Shown piece after piece: positions 24,791-34,268 of a DNA stretch of 64,000 nucleotides (position 1 is the first letter of the stretch; every line of letters begins with the position of its first letter). Below the pieces are notes generated by a model. That model was not told where the DNA came from. It made no database searches and was given only the letters and a program-made list of their open reading frames with translations. Made by a program: the position numbers and the translations under genes. Origin of the DNA: Ailurus styani (lineage: Eukaryota > Chordata > Mammalia > Carnivora > Ailuridae); contig LNAC01000032.1 in NCBI GenBank assembly GCA_002007465.1, forward strand, positions 5,724,453-5,788,452, written 5' to 3'.

Positions 24791-24985
24791 AATTAATTTT
24801 AAAAAGATAATTTATTTATTTGAGAGAAAGAGAGAACACAATGGGAGGGGGGCAGAGGGAGAGAGAAAGAGAGAAGTAGACTCCTTGCTGAGCAGGGATT
24901 CCCATGTGGGACTCTATCCCAGGACCCTGAGACCATGACCCGAGCCAAAGGCAAATGCTTAGCTGACTGACCACCCAAACTGTCC
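24791..24985 (-). mobile_element. CAN-SINE, minus strand
   Basis: A minus-strand SINE flanked by TCACATATTTAATT (24777-24790) and TCACATCTTTAATT (24986-24999), a 14-base duplication with one mismatch. The head at the right is diverged. Confidence 0.92.
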
Positions 24986-24999
24986 TCACATCTTTAATT

Positions 25000-25833
25000 T
25001 AAATAAATTAAAATATGAACTCATGGAAAACAGAACTATTTTTATATAATTATATATGATTTAATTCAGCAAAGTATAAAGTAGTCTAATCAATAAAACA
25101 ATATCATTTCTAATTTTTATCAGGATACACACTCTTAGTAAAGTATGAGAGTTACATGAGTTGAATCTGTCTTTCTGAAACTATCTGCTAGATTTTAGGA
25201 GATAGTTTAGTGAACAGACAAATGCAGGCTAGTGGACAAATGAAGAAAAAAAATGATATTCAATTCCAGTAAGACATGGATAAGGAGGAAAAACTATCTG
25301 ATTTTATGGTTTCAAGTAATGATTCAAAGTTCATTTTAATTTTTGTCAAAAACTTTGTAGGGTATAAAATTAATATTTAAAAATAGACCCTGAACAAACA
25401 TAAATTTGAATAAATTATTTCCCTAGAAATAATGGGAGTAGGACTCACTGCAGGGGATAGAGTGGTCCTGCCATCCACATACCCCTTTATATCATGAGGA
25501 AGAAGCACACTGCTTTGTATGCTTAATCATCATGGCATTTAAGTAAGGAAAACATCATCATCACACCTTTATCAATGACAACATAGCAATAAAACCACTC
25601 CATAAAGAATTCCCAAAAGTCAAATAATAACTTCTAGAGGCTCAAAAACATCTTGAATCTTTTGACTTTATTCTCCTTTAATGTTGACTTACAGACATGA
25701 GGACACTCTTCTATGAGAACATTCTTCTCCAATATAATCTAGTGTCCATAAATAACCTTACTGCCCAGGAGAATCTCAAGAATATTGTAGGACCCAAATG
25801 CAGTAGCACTATGCAAGAAAGCACTGTCATAAC
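25000..25833. other. unique AT-rich DNA, nothing recognised
   Basis: No gene or repeat recognised. A 122-codon plus-strand frame at 25697-26065 runs into the following SINE and is a chance frame. Confidence 0.4.
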
Positions 25834-25845
25834 GATAACTGGACA

Positions 25846-26011
25846 GTCCATTAAGAGTCTGACTCTTGATTTCAACTCAGGTCATGATCTCAGTGTTGTG
25901 AGATCCAGCCTCATGTTGGACTCCATCAGTCTCTGTTGGGCTCCAGGGGACTGGAGCCTGCTTAAGATTCTTTCTCTCTCTCCCTCTACCACTCCCTCAC
26001 CTCTAAAAAAT
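25846..26011 (+). mobile_element. CAN-SINE, 5'-shortened, plus strand
   Basis: It starts at the 'CATTAAGAGTCTGACTCTTGATTTCA' part, so the usual GGGCGCCTGGGTGGC head is missing. The duplication GATAACTGGACA / GACAACTGGACA (25834-25845 and 26012-26023) shows that it inserted in this shortened form rather than being cut later. Confidence 0.88.
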
Positions 26012-26963
26012 GACAACTGGACAATCACAAACCATCTACATATTAACCAATATACTTCTATATAATCCATTGCCCCCCAAAATTGAAACAGAAATTAGAT
26101 ATCTCAATTAAACTTTTTATTTTGATGTAATTGCAGATTCACAGGCAGTTGAGCAAAAAAATAGTACAGAGGAATCTCATGCATCTGTACTAGGTTTATC
26201 CCAATGGTAACATTTTGTAAACCTAATGTAAAATTTCACAACCAGAATATTGACATTGATACAGTCAAGATACAATTTATTTCTCTGAAAGGGCTCCTCA
26301 GGCTGGTCTTTTAAAACGTAACCTACTTCTGTCCTATTCCTAACCCCTCATTAATCTTTGGCAACCAAAACTGTTTTTTATTTCTATAATTTTGTCATTT
26401 CAAAAATGTTTTCTAAATTAAATCATACACTCTGCAGTCTTTTGAGATTGGCTTCCACACTACCCCCTCCTGCCCCACAGCCTAATCTCTAGAAATTCAT
26501 CCAGGTTGTTGCGTATATCAATAGTTTTTTCCCTCTCATTTAGTATTCCATGCCATGGATAGACCACACTTGTTTTAACCACTCACTCATTGAAAGACAT
26601 CTGTCTTTTCCTTCCAATTTTTTTTGGCAATTATGAATAAAAATGTTATTGAACATTCATGTACTGGTATTTATGTGAACATTAGTTTTAATTTTCCTAG
26701 GATAAATGCCCAAGAGTGCAATTGCTGGTTTGTATGATAGTTGCTGCTTTAAAAGAGAGTAAAAGTGTTTTACAAAATGACTATCATTTTTATTCCCACC
26801 TGAAATTTATGAGTGATCAAACTTCACATCTTTGCTAGCATTTGGTATTGCCAGTATTTTTATTGTAGTCATTTAAAGATGTGTAGTGATAGTTTACTTT
26901 TTAGTTTAAAATTGTAGTTTATATTTGCATTTTTACAATGGTTAATGATATTGAATAACTTTT

Positions 26964-27091
26964 TTTTCTTTTAAGTAGTCTCCCTGCCCATCACGGAGCC
27001 CAACATAGGGCCTCAACTCATGACCCTGAGATCAAGACTGAGCTGAGATCAAGAGTTTGATGCTTAACTGATTGAGTCACCCAGGAGCCCC
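26964..27091 (-). mobile_element. short CAN-SINE, minus strand, 5' end hit by an LTR
   Basis: A T-run at the left and the tRNA-like head at the right (GGGGCTCCTGGGTGACTCAATCAG when read on minus). The left duplication GATATTGAATAACTTTT (from 26947) reappears, diverged, as GATGTTGAGTATCTTTT at 27515. It lies beyond the LTR, so the LTR landed at the SINE head after the SINE had inserted. Confidence 0.85.
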
Positions 27092-27510
27092 TAATAGAGG
27101 ATAGTTGAAAGAAAGGCAGGCAGGAGCAAGGAACCCTGTCTTAAGAGACAACTACTCTTAAAAAGAAAAAGATCCCATCCAGTTCTACACCACACTGAAA
27201 GGAGCCCTCCACCCTTTCCCCTATAAACAACCTGGTAGGTAGATGGGCGTATGGACAAAAACCTGATTGGGTGACAGGCACAAGGAGAGTTAATAAGATT
27301 AAAGCAGCCCATTAACAGTCTCATAAAAAACACTAAATTTAAATGCCAAAATGGCAACCCTCTCAGGTTCCCTTCCTCTTCAGGAGCTTTGTACTCTCAC
27401 TCAATAAACTTTGCTTTGCTTTCCACCACTCTTCCTCTGGTCTACCACTTCATTATTCGAAGGATGTTGACTTTGAGAACCACAGGCACTAAAAGAGAAA
27501 CCCTGAAACA
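27092..27510 (+). mobile_element. solo LTR of a gammaretrovirus-like ERV (class I)
   Basis: A 419-base element flanked by the 4-base duplication CCCC (27088-27091 and 27511-27514), the size typical of gammaretroviral integration. It ends in CA; the first two bases are TA where TG is usual. TATA-like sequences occur at 27222-27227 and near 27324, with a polyadenylation signal AATAAA at 27403-27408 followed by T/G/C-rich sequence. There is no internal viral sequence, so it is a solo LTR left by recombination. Confidence 0.78.
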
Positions 27511-27554
27511 CCCCGATGTTGAGTATCTTTTTGTGTGACATCTGAATATTCTCT

Positions 27555-27769
27555 CTCTCTTTCTCTCTCTCTTTTTTTTCAAGATTTACTTATTTATTTG
27601 AGAGAAAGAGATAGATGTGTGGGAGGGGAAGAGGGAGAGCAAGAATCCTGAAGTAGACACCTCACTGAGTGTGGAGCCTAATGTGGGCTAGATCTCACCA
27701 CCCTGAGATCATGACCATGAGCTGAAATCAAGAGTTGGATGTTTAACCAACTAAGCCACCAGGTGTCCC
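27555..27769 (-). mobile_element. CAN-SINE, minus strand
   Basis: A minus-strand SINE with the perfect 13-base duplication CTGAATATTCTCT at 27542-27554 and 27770-27782. A CT-rich tract lies at its poly(A)-complement side. It inserted into the same L1 as the SINE and LTR just upstream. Confidence 0.94.
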
Positions 27770-28229
27770 CTGAATATTCTCTTTATTGAAATGTTTTCAC
27801 ATCTCTTACCTGTTTCAAATTGAATTATTATCATTTTTTAATGATGAATTTTGAAAGTTCTTTATGTATTCTGGATACTCGACCTTTGTTGCATCATAGT
27901 CTGCAAATATTTTCTCACATTTTGTAGCTTATCTTTTCACCTTCTTAATATGGTCTTTCTCAGAGTGAAAGTTTTTTATTTTGATGAGATCCAGTTGGTC
28001 AATTTTTCCTTTATGGATTGTGTTTTTGGTGTATAAAGAGTAACTTCATGCTGGAGAAATCTGACAAACATTATCTCAGCCAATTTATCAAAGTCAGCAT
28101 CAACATGTTGATAGTATATATCCTTGATCATCAAGTGATGAAAATTATATTTTATCACTGTGGTTCGTTTCCTCAAAAAACCCACCCAACTCTTATCGTG
28201 AGAAAAAGAGCTGACAAATCCCATTTGAG

Positions 28230-28600
28230 GGATGTTCCAGAAAATACCTGTCAGGGTCATCCAAATAAGAGAAGTCTGAGAGATTATCACAGCCAAGGGA
28301 AGCCTGAAGAAACATGACTACTGAATGTATGGTATCCTGGAAAGGATAATGGAACAGAAAAAGCACATTAGGTAAAAATGAAGACATATGAATAAATATG
28401 AATAAAGCATGGTCTTTTGTTAATTATAATTGATCAATATTAACCCATTAGCTAGAGCAAATGTACCATACTAAGGTAAGTTATTCATAATAGGGAATTT
28501 CAAGTGTGGGTTATGAGAACTCCTTGCATTGTATTCACAATATATCTGTAAATCTAAAACTTTCTAATATGAAATCTTTAGTTAAAAAAAATACACTTTT
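28230..28600 (+). repeat. old retroelement 3' end, family uncertain
   Basis: 'AAGCCTGAAGAAACATGACTACTGAATGTATGGTATCCTGG' and the closing 'TGTAAATCTAAAACTTTCTAATATGAAA' follow the ending of a widespread old mammalian repeat. I recognise the pattern but not the exact family. Confidence 0.5.
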
Positions 28601-29360
28601 TCCCCTAACTTTGTCCACTGAAAATGTCTAGAAACAACGAATAACCCAATAACAAGAATCACCCTAGTGCCCAGTGGGGTAGAGGTTACAGATAAAAAAA
28701 TGTGGTTTTTTTGTTTGTTTGTTTTCTTTTGTTGCCTGTGTTTTGATAATTCTTAAAGCTATATAATGAATAAATCAAATTCCCTGTATTATTTTCCCTA
28801 TTTTATATGTGTTTGAAAGTTGCAAATTTAAAAATTCCTTAATATAGCAATATTGCTTAATGAATATTGCCTTTTATGACCTGATATTAGTTATAACTGG
28901 GCATAGCTGAACCAATATCATCTTCACATTAAACAGGCATAGCCACTAGCAAACACACATTCCAAAGCCTGTAGGAGAAACCAACCAGTCTCTCTTAGAG
29001 ATGATGGATTGTGAATCAAATTTATTTTAGTTAATGAAATATCATAGTCACAATAATTTTCAAGGAAACTATTAATCTCAGGGATGTACTAAAGCCTGCT
29101 TCTCCTATCAGATGGTTTTCTTGGTTAGTTTTTTTATAGAAGAAGAATCTCCAAAACTGATCTCTACCTTTCTATTCTGTCATCAAAACTTTACTTTCTG
29201 TGGACAAAATATGTAAGTATGGCAAGCTGTTTATAAATATAAAGCAGATGGTTCCAGGCACAAGGTAGACAAATTGTGTTTTGATTTTCATCATAGTAGC
29301 CAGGTACAGATATGTATGTCATGGCCAGAGACAAAGCTGACCAAAGGCTGGAGTGAAAGT

Positions 29361-29430
29361 GCCAATGGGCCCATCACAGTTTCTCACTGACTCTTATAAA
29401 GGGCCCGGCCTCTTTCTGCTCCTGTTGCCT
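29361..29430 (+). promoter_or_regulatory. candidate core promoter (CCAAT and TATA boxes)
   Basis: GCCAATGGG at 29361-29369 lies about 33 bases upstream of TATAAAG at 29395-29401, which is followed by a GC-rich GGCCCGGCC and a pyrimidine-rich stretch where initiation about 30 bases downstream would fall. The spacing suits a polymerase II core promoter. Such words also occur by chance, and no downstream first exon is evident. Confidence 0.25.
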
Positions 29431-30289
29431 CCTATTTGACTCGTATTTTAAGTTTATTCACTTTTTCTGAGTTTTCATAGTTTCATTTTGGAATATCCAT
29501 ACATATGTATAAGTAGAGACGGTATATTGATCCTTCGATTTTACATATTATCAATGCCAATTAATCATTTTCATTTATAACCCCTGCCACAGTAGGCATT
29601 AAAGTACTTGTTGATATGATTTGGTCGTTTAGATTTTTTCAGTGGTCAGAGCTAGGAAATATTTTCAGTCCATTATGGAGTCAACCTAAAACTTCTACCC
29701 ATAAGACTGGGGGAAAAATTTTGTATGAGACACATGGTGGGGTTGGATGTCAATAAAATTTCATGAGAAAAGGAGCTCCCTTTGCACATTATTCTTCTAA
29801 AGAAGTGACACTCTGGAAAAAGAAAAATCCTGTTTGTTATTTCACATTTAATGTCATGTTGTCTCTGTTAGGTTTCCTACATAATGCTTTCTGTTTTTTA
29901 GTATTTATGCTCAAAACTCAATTTTCAAAAAAGAAAAAAGCAAACAAGAATACAAATGAATTTTAAAAAATAGCTGACAAGAATACAAACAAATGCCTCC
30001 ATCTCAACCAGCACAAGCTTTCAATGTCAGATATGCCTTTTGCATGGGGTTCTTCATATGTAAAGAAGACCTGTGAGGTCAGATAGTACAGGTTTTCTAT
30101 TTTTCACATCACTGAACTAACAAAACTGCAGATTCCCATTTCATTAACATGTTAGAGAAAAAACACCCTCTCTTTCTGTTCATTGTATTTTCATAAGGAT
30201 TGCCTTTTCTTTTGTACTTCATTGAAACATGAAAACAGTGTTCCTGCACCCAGTCACTATACTGTAGCATGCAAGCACACAAACCCTAG

Positions 30290-30670
30290 TATAGTATGAA
30301 ACGAAATGATGGAAATGCGTTATAATCCCCTCACTGTAATGCGAACCTATAAATGCAGATTACACAAACAAAACCTAGCACATTTGTAGAATAAGAGTAG
30401 TTTGGCCAACCTGTATGTATTTCCACCTATTTTTGTTGTTTGCATGTCTGATGATTTTTTCCTCCATTTGCTTTGACTGAATGAAGTGTTTTGCGCATTA
30501 AAAATTATTAGGCATCGATTATTCCAAATCCTGTCTTTGGAATGAAAGTCTTCAATTACATGTAATACTGTCGTTTCCTAAAACATTAATAATATACATG
30601 TTAAAATTCACAAACAGTTGCCCCACTGAACTGGAAGTTGAAATTGACAATTAGCCGTTCGGAATCCCTC
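30290..30670. promoter_or_regulatory. CpG-retaining unique segment, candidate conserved non-coding element
   Basis: Eight CpG dinucleotides fall between 30302 and 30661, although the surrounding DNA is AT-rich and unique sequence in this window is generally CpG-poor. The segment also contains TA-rich homeodomain-like words (CATTAAAAATTATTAGG), an ATCGAT (CUX/ONECUT-type word) at 30514-30519 and CAATTACATGTAAT. CpG retention outside repeats can mean selection or low methylation. Inference only. Confidence 0.25.
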
Positions 30671-31840
30671 AGGGCACCAAACCATCATCAGGCAGAGAAA
30701 GGGTTGTTGTATCAGTTGCAGCAAGTTTTCTGATTACCAAGAAGAAATTTGACTGTGGCTATCTGATACAGATTTGGAAGAATCTGTCCATCTTTTAAGA
30801 ATCCAGGAGTTTTTCTAGGTCAACTCTTTCATTTTACAGTAAAAATATTTAATGACATCTTCCAAAGATGTAGGTTTGGGGGTTCATTAACCATGTAAAA
30901 AATGTCAACCAGCTCCAGCTGAAAGCAAAGGGACCATGGAATTAGTGATGGCAACAAAATTTTTTAAAGACCAATGTGGCCTCATAACCAGTTTCAGAAA
31001 TGATGGCTAAAGTAGCAAAAGATATTTTCTTTCTTTATTATTATGTACACATGCATACATTAACCATGATCTTACCCATTTCTCTCCCATATTATTTTTT
31101 GGTGGTGAACAACTTTAAAACTTAGTTTTTCTACTATATAATGTTAACATTGGATTGTGGCTGAACTAAAAACAAGTGTTACTATCACAAACAAGAAGTT
31201 TGGGAATTTTGTGCCTTCAGTTTTTGAGGAGAGATGAATGTCTTCATTTATATTAAAATTGTACCTTATCAGCAAAGTGATGCTGTTGTTGTTGTTGCTA
31301 TAAGGAAAGAATCATTACCTATTTTTATTATTCTGAAGCTCAAATGTGAAAGAGGGTATCTTGACTTCTAAAAAGGGTGTCACGTGGCTATATACCAGAT
31401 CCGCAAAAACTCCTCTCAGAGGTCCAGATTGTAGCCCCACGGCCCTTTTTCTCTAGTTTCCTCAGTGCCTGGAATGGTAACGCCTCACAGTAACTCATCT
31501 ATGAGTTTCTTCAGCCTTCATTTATGGTTCTTCCACCATCCAACACTTTTGTAACCAATTTTCTATATTAAATCCCTTGTGTTTAAAATTCATGGCTGGT
31601 TTCTATTTTCCTAATTGGCCCCTGACAAATATACCCACATTGTTGAAAATTCTCTCTAAAATGTTTTAGTAAAATTCCCTGTCTTTAACTATATCCCTAG
31701 GCATATTGATAAATTCTATTTTTAACAATGCCAGATACAAATGTATTAAATGAATATTTATCTTCTAGTCATCCAATTATGCTAAAATTGTTCAGTATTC
31801 TAAGAAGCTCCTTACATGGAACTGCTCCTAGAATAACTTC

Positions 31841-32118
31841 TTTTTTTTTATTTTATTATGTTACGTTAGTCACCATACAGTACATCATTAGGTTTTGATG
31901 TAGTGTTCCATGATTCATTGTTTGCTTATAACACCCAGTGCTCCCTGCAATACATGCCCTCCTTAATACCCATCATGGGGCTAATCCATCCCCCACCCCC
32001 CTCACCTCTGAAACCTTCAGTTTGTTTCTTGGAGTGCGTAGTCTCTCGTGGTTCATTTTCCCCTCTGATTCCTCTCCCCTTCATTTTTCCCTTCCTTCTC
32101 CTAATGTCCTCCATGCTA
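31841..32118 (-). mobile_element. carnivore-type L1, 5'-truncated insertion, minus strand
   Basis: The minus strand reads as the 3' end of a young carnivore L1: 'GGGGAGAGGAATCAGAGGGG', 'GGGAGCACTGGGTGTTATAAGC', 'GTACTGTATGGTGACTAACGTAACATAATAAAAT' and a poly(A). The 12-base duplication TAGAATAACTTC / TAGAATAACTCC (31829-31840 and 32119-32130) defines both ends. It is 278 bases long and carries 3'UTR only. Open frames of 62-79 codons across it are not real genes. Confidence 0.95.
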
Positions 32119-32130
32119 TAGAATAACTCC

Positions 32131-32539
32131 TGAGTTACAAAAACCATTAGTTCCTTTTTAACCAAAAATTATGTTACCCAATTTATCTATCTTCCTTTAT
32201 TCACTAAACTTGACTGCAAATAAGTTTTGTTACTTTCCCCATCCCCAAAATATCTCTCTGCAAAGGATAAAGGGAGAAATAATTTCATAGCATGCCAAAG
32301 TTACCATTTTGAAGATAACACAAGTTGTACATTTGTGTGTGTGTATGCATCTCTATTCTCCTTCTCACTTATAATTGCAAATTAAAGTTGGAATTTAAAA
32401 TCTAAATGTATTCTATATACCTTCCATTATTAGAGATTCTCACTGTGAACATCCCCTTACATCCACACAAAGAGATCTTCAAAGCACTCAGACAACTTAT
32501 ACAACTCTTCTCTTCTTTAGATTAAGCATTTTTAAACTA
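32131..32539. other. unique DNA, nothing recognised
   Basis: AT-rich, with no gene or clear repeat. A short GT patch is at 32334-32343. Confidence 0.45.
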
Positions 32540-33115
32540 CTTTTTTTATAAATAATTTTTTATTATGGCAAAATATATATAACATAAAATTTGACCATTT
32601 TAAGTATAGAATTCAATGGCACTAATTACATTTACAATATTGTGAAACCATCACCACTATTTCCAAAACTTTTTCTTCATGCTAAACAGGAACTACAACA
32701 ATAAAGTAATAACTCTCCATTTCCACCTCCTTCCAGATCTTGATAATCTTTCTAATTTACCTTCCCTCTTATCTACCCCGAATCTACTCTCTGGCTCTAT
32801 GAGTTTGTCTATTTTACATACTTCGTTTAAGTTTAATCATACAATATTTGTCCTTTTCTATCTGGTTAATTTCATTTTGCATAATATTTCCAAGGTTTAT
32901 CCACATTGTGACATATATCAGTATTCCACACCTTTTTATGGCTGAAAAGTATTCTATTGTTTATATATACCATACTTGGCTCATCCTTTCATGTGTTGAT
33001 GGTCCTTTGTGTTGTTTCTAGGTTATTGTGAATAATGCTTCATTAGACAGTGATAACAAGAATATTTTGAGTTCCTATTTTCAATTCTTTTAAGTATATA
33101 CCTATACTAGAATGT
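32540..33115 (-). mobile_element. old L1 3'-end fragment, minus strand
   Basis: 'ATAACATAAAATTTGACCATTTTAAG', 'ATTGTGAAACCATCACCAC', 'TTTTATGGCTGAAAAGTATTCTATTG' and 'GTGAATAATGCTTCATTAG' are the antisense order of an old L1 3' end. The same order recurs in fragments at 36.56-37.01 and 63.75-64.0 kb. Confidence 0.8.
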
Positions 33116-33119
33116 AAAC

Positions 33120-33600
33120 AGAATGAAAATAAAAGATGGAAATATTTATGTTTCATATAGACATTAAAAGAAAATTGTTTAGGGTGCCTGGGTGGCTCAG
33201 TGGGTTAAAGCCTCTGCCTTCAGCTCAGGTCATGATCTCAGTGTCCTGGGACCGAGGCCTGCATCAGGCTCCCTGCTCAGCGGGGACCCTGCTTCCTCCT
33301 CTCTCTGCCTACTCGTAATCTCTCTCTATTAAATAAATAAATAAAATCTTTAAAAAAAATTTGTTTAGATATATTATTATTATGAGAAAAGTAGATGTCA
33401 AGGCAAAAAAAATTACATAAAGATGCTAAAAATTTTTAAAGTTAAAATTCACCAGAAAGATGTAATAATCTTAAATTTGTGCAACCCAGTAACACACTCA
33501 TTAAGAAGGTTTAAATCAATGTGACAAAGCTAAAAGGAAAAATAGACAAATCTACAATCATAGTGGATGTTTTACCTGCAACACTCAATGATATGGAGAA
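33120..33600 (+). mobile_element. old L1 ORF2 fragment, plus strand
   Basis: 'AAAATTCACCAGAAAGATGTAATAATC', 'TTAAATTTGTGCAACCCAGTAACA' and 'AAAGGAAAAATAGACAAATC' follow sense L1 ORF2, endonuclease part. Orientation is opposite to the L1 on both sides. A young SINE is inserted at 33183. Confidence 0.65.
33183..33355 (+). mobile_element. CAN-SINE, young mustelid-type, plus strand
   Basis: Head AGGGTGCCTGGGTGGCTCAG, 'GGGTTAAAGCCTCTGCC', an AAATAAATAAAATCTTT tail and poly(A). The short duplication TTGTTTAG (33175-33182 and 33361-33368) extends into an A-rich flank. The CT-rich body is slightly shortened. Confidence 0.94.
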
Positions 33601-33837
33601 TCTTAGCTTAACTCTTAATAAGCATTGAATCTTAATTGCTTTGGGTTTTGTATTGCATTTAACAATATTAAGTCTTCTGCTCCATGAACATGGGATGTCT
33701 TTCCATTCACTTAGTTTTCCTTTCATTTCTTTCAGCAATATTGTGAACTTTTGAGTGTAGTATTCAGTCTTTTACCCCCTAGGTTGAATTTATTCTTAAG
33801 TATTATATTATTTTAAATGCTGTTGTAAATAAAATAG

Positions 33838-34268
33838 GTGGTTTTTTTTAAGACTTATTTATTTATTTTTGTGAGAGAGAGAGCACATGTGAGCCTGGGT
33901 TGGGGGAGGGAGACAGGAAGAGAGAAAGAAAGAATCTCAAGCAGACTCCCTGCTGAGCATGGAGTTCAATCCCATGACCCTGAGATCATGACCTCAGATG
34001 AAATCATTGGACGATGGGCGCCTGGGTGGCTCAGTGGGTTAAAGCCTCTGCTTTCGGCTCAGGTCATGATCTCAGCGTCCTGGGATGGAGGCCCGCATCG
34101 GGCTCTCTGCTCAGCAGGGAGCCTGCTTCCTCCTCTCCCTGTCTCTCTGCCTGCCTCTCTGCCTACTTGTAATCTCTCTCTCTGTGTCAAATAAATAAAT
34201 AAAATCTTTAAAAAAAAAAAAAGAAATCATTGGACGCTCAATGGATTGAGCCATCCAGGCACCCCTAC
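33838..34268 (-). mobile_element. old CAN-SINE, minus strand, split by a younger SINE
   Basis: The left part (poly-A complement to the tRNA-like region) is at 33838-34013 and the head is at 34237-34268 (GGGGTGCCTGGATGGCTCAATCC on minus). ATAAAATAG flanks it at about 33829-33837 and 34269-34277. A plus-strand SINE sits inside. Confidence 0.9.
34014..34222 (+). mobile_element. young CAN-SINE inserted in an older SINE, plus strand
   Basis: A near-canonical mustelid-type copy with poly(A). The perfect 14-base duplication GAAATCATTGGACG occurs at 34000-34013 and 34223-34236. It lies head-to-head within the older minus-strand copy, so the two together can form an imperfect hairpin. A 118-codon open frame across the pair is an artefact. 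Confidence 0.98.

Larger units (their letters stand above)
26090..28050 (-). mobile_element. old L1 3' half, minus strand, host of nested inserts
   Basis: Antisense L1M-type ORF2 end: 'AATTTTGTCATTTC', 'AATTCATCCAGGTTGTTGCG', 'TAAATGCCCAAGAGTGCAATTGCTGG', then after the inserts 'GAAAGTTCTTTATGTATTCTGGATAC', 'TGCAAATATTTTCTCACA' and 'TTTTATTTTGATGAGATCCAG'. A SINE, an ERV solo LTR and a second SINE interrupt it at 26964-27514 and 27555-27769. Confidence 0.85.
28601..31828. other. repeat-poor unique block
   Basis: A stretch of 3.2 kb without recognised transposons in a repeat-rich setting. It contains a CCAAT/TATA-like cluster near 29.36-29.40 kb and a CpG-retaining segment near 30.30-30.66 kb. 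No exon with convincing coding content was found. A (GTT)n-like patch lies at 31285-31297. Confidence 0.45.

Noticed and set aside
27092..27510. possible intact endogenous retrovirus
   Set aside because: Only a single LTR is present, with a duplication on each side. No gag, pol or env sequence lies next to it.
33838..34194. 118-codon plus-strand open frame
   Set aside because: It runs across two nested SINEs of opposite orientation. The peptide is translated SINE sequence.
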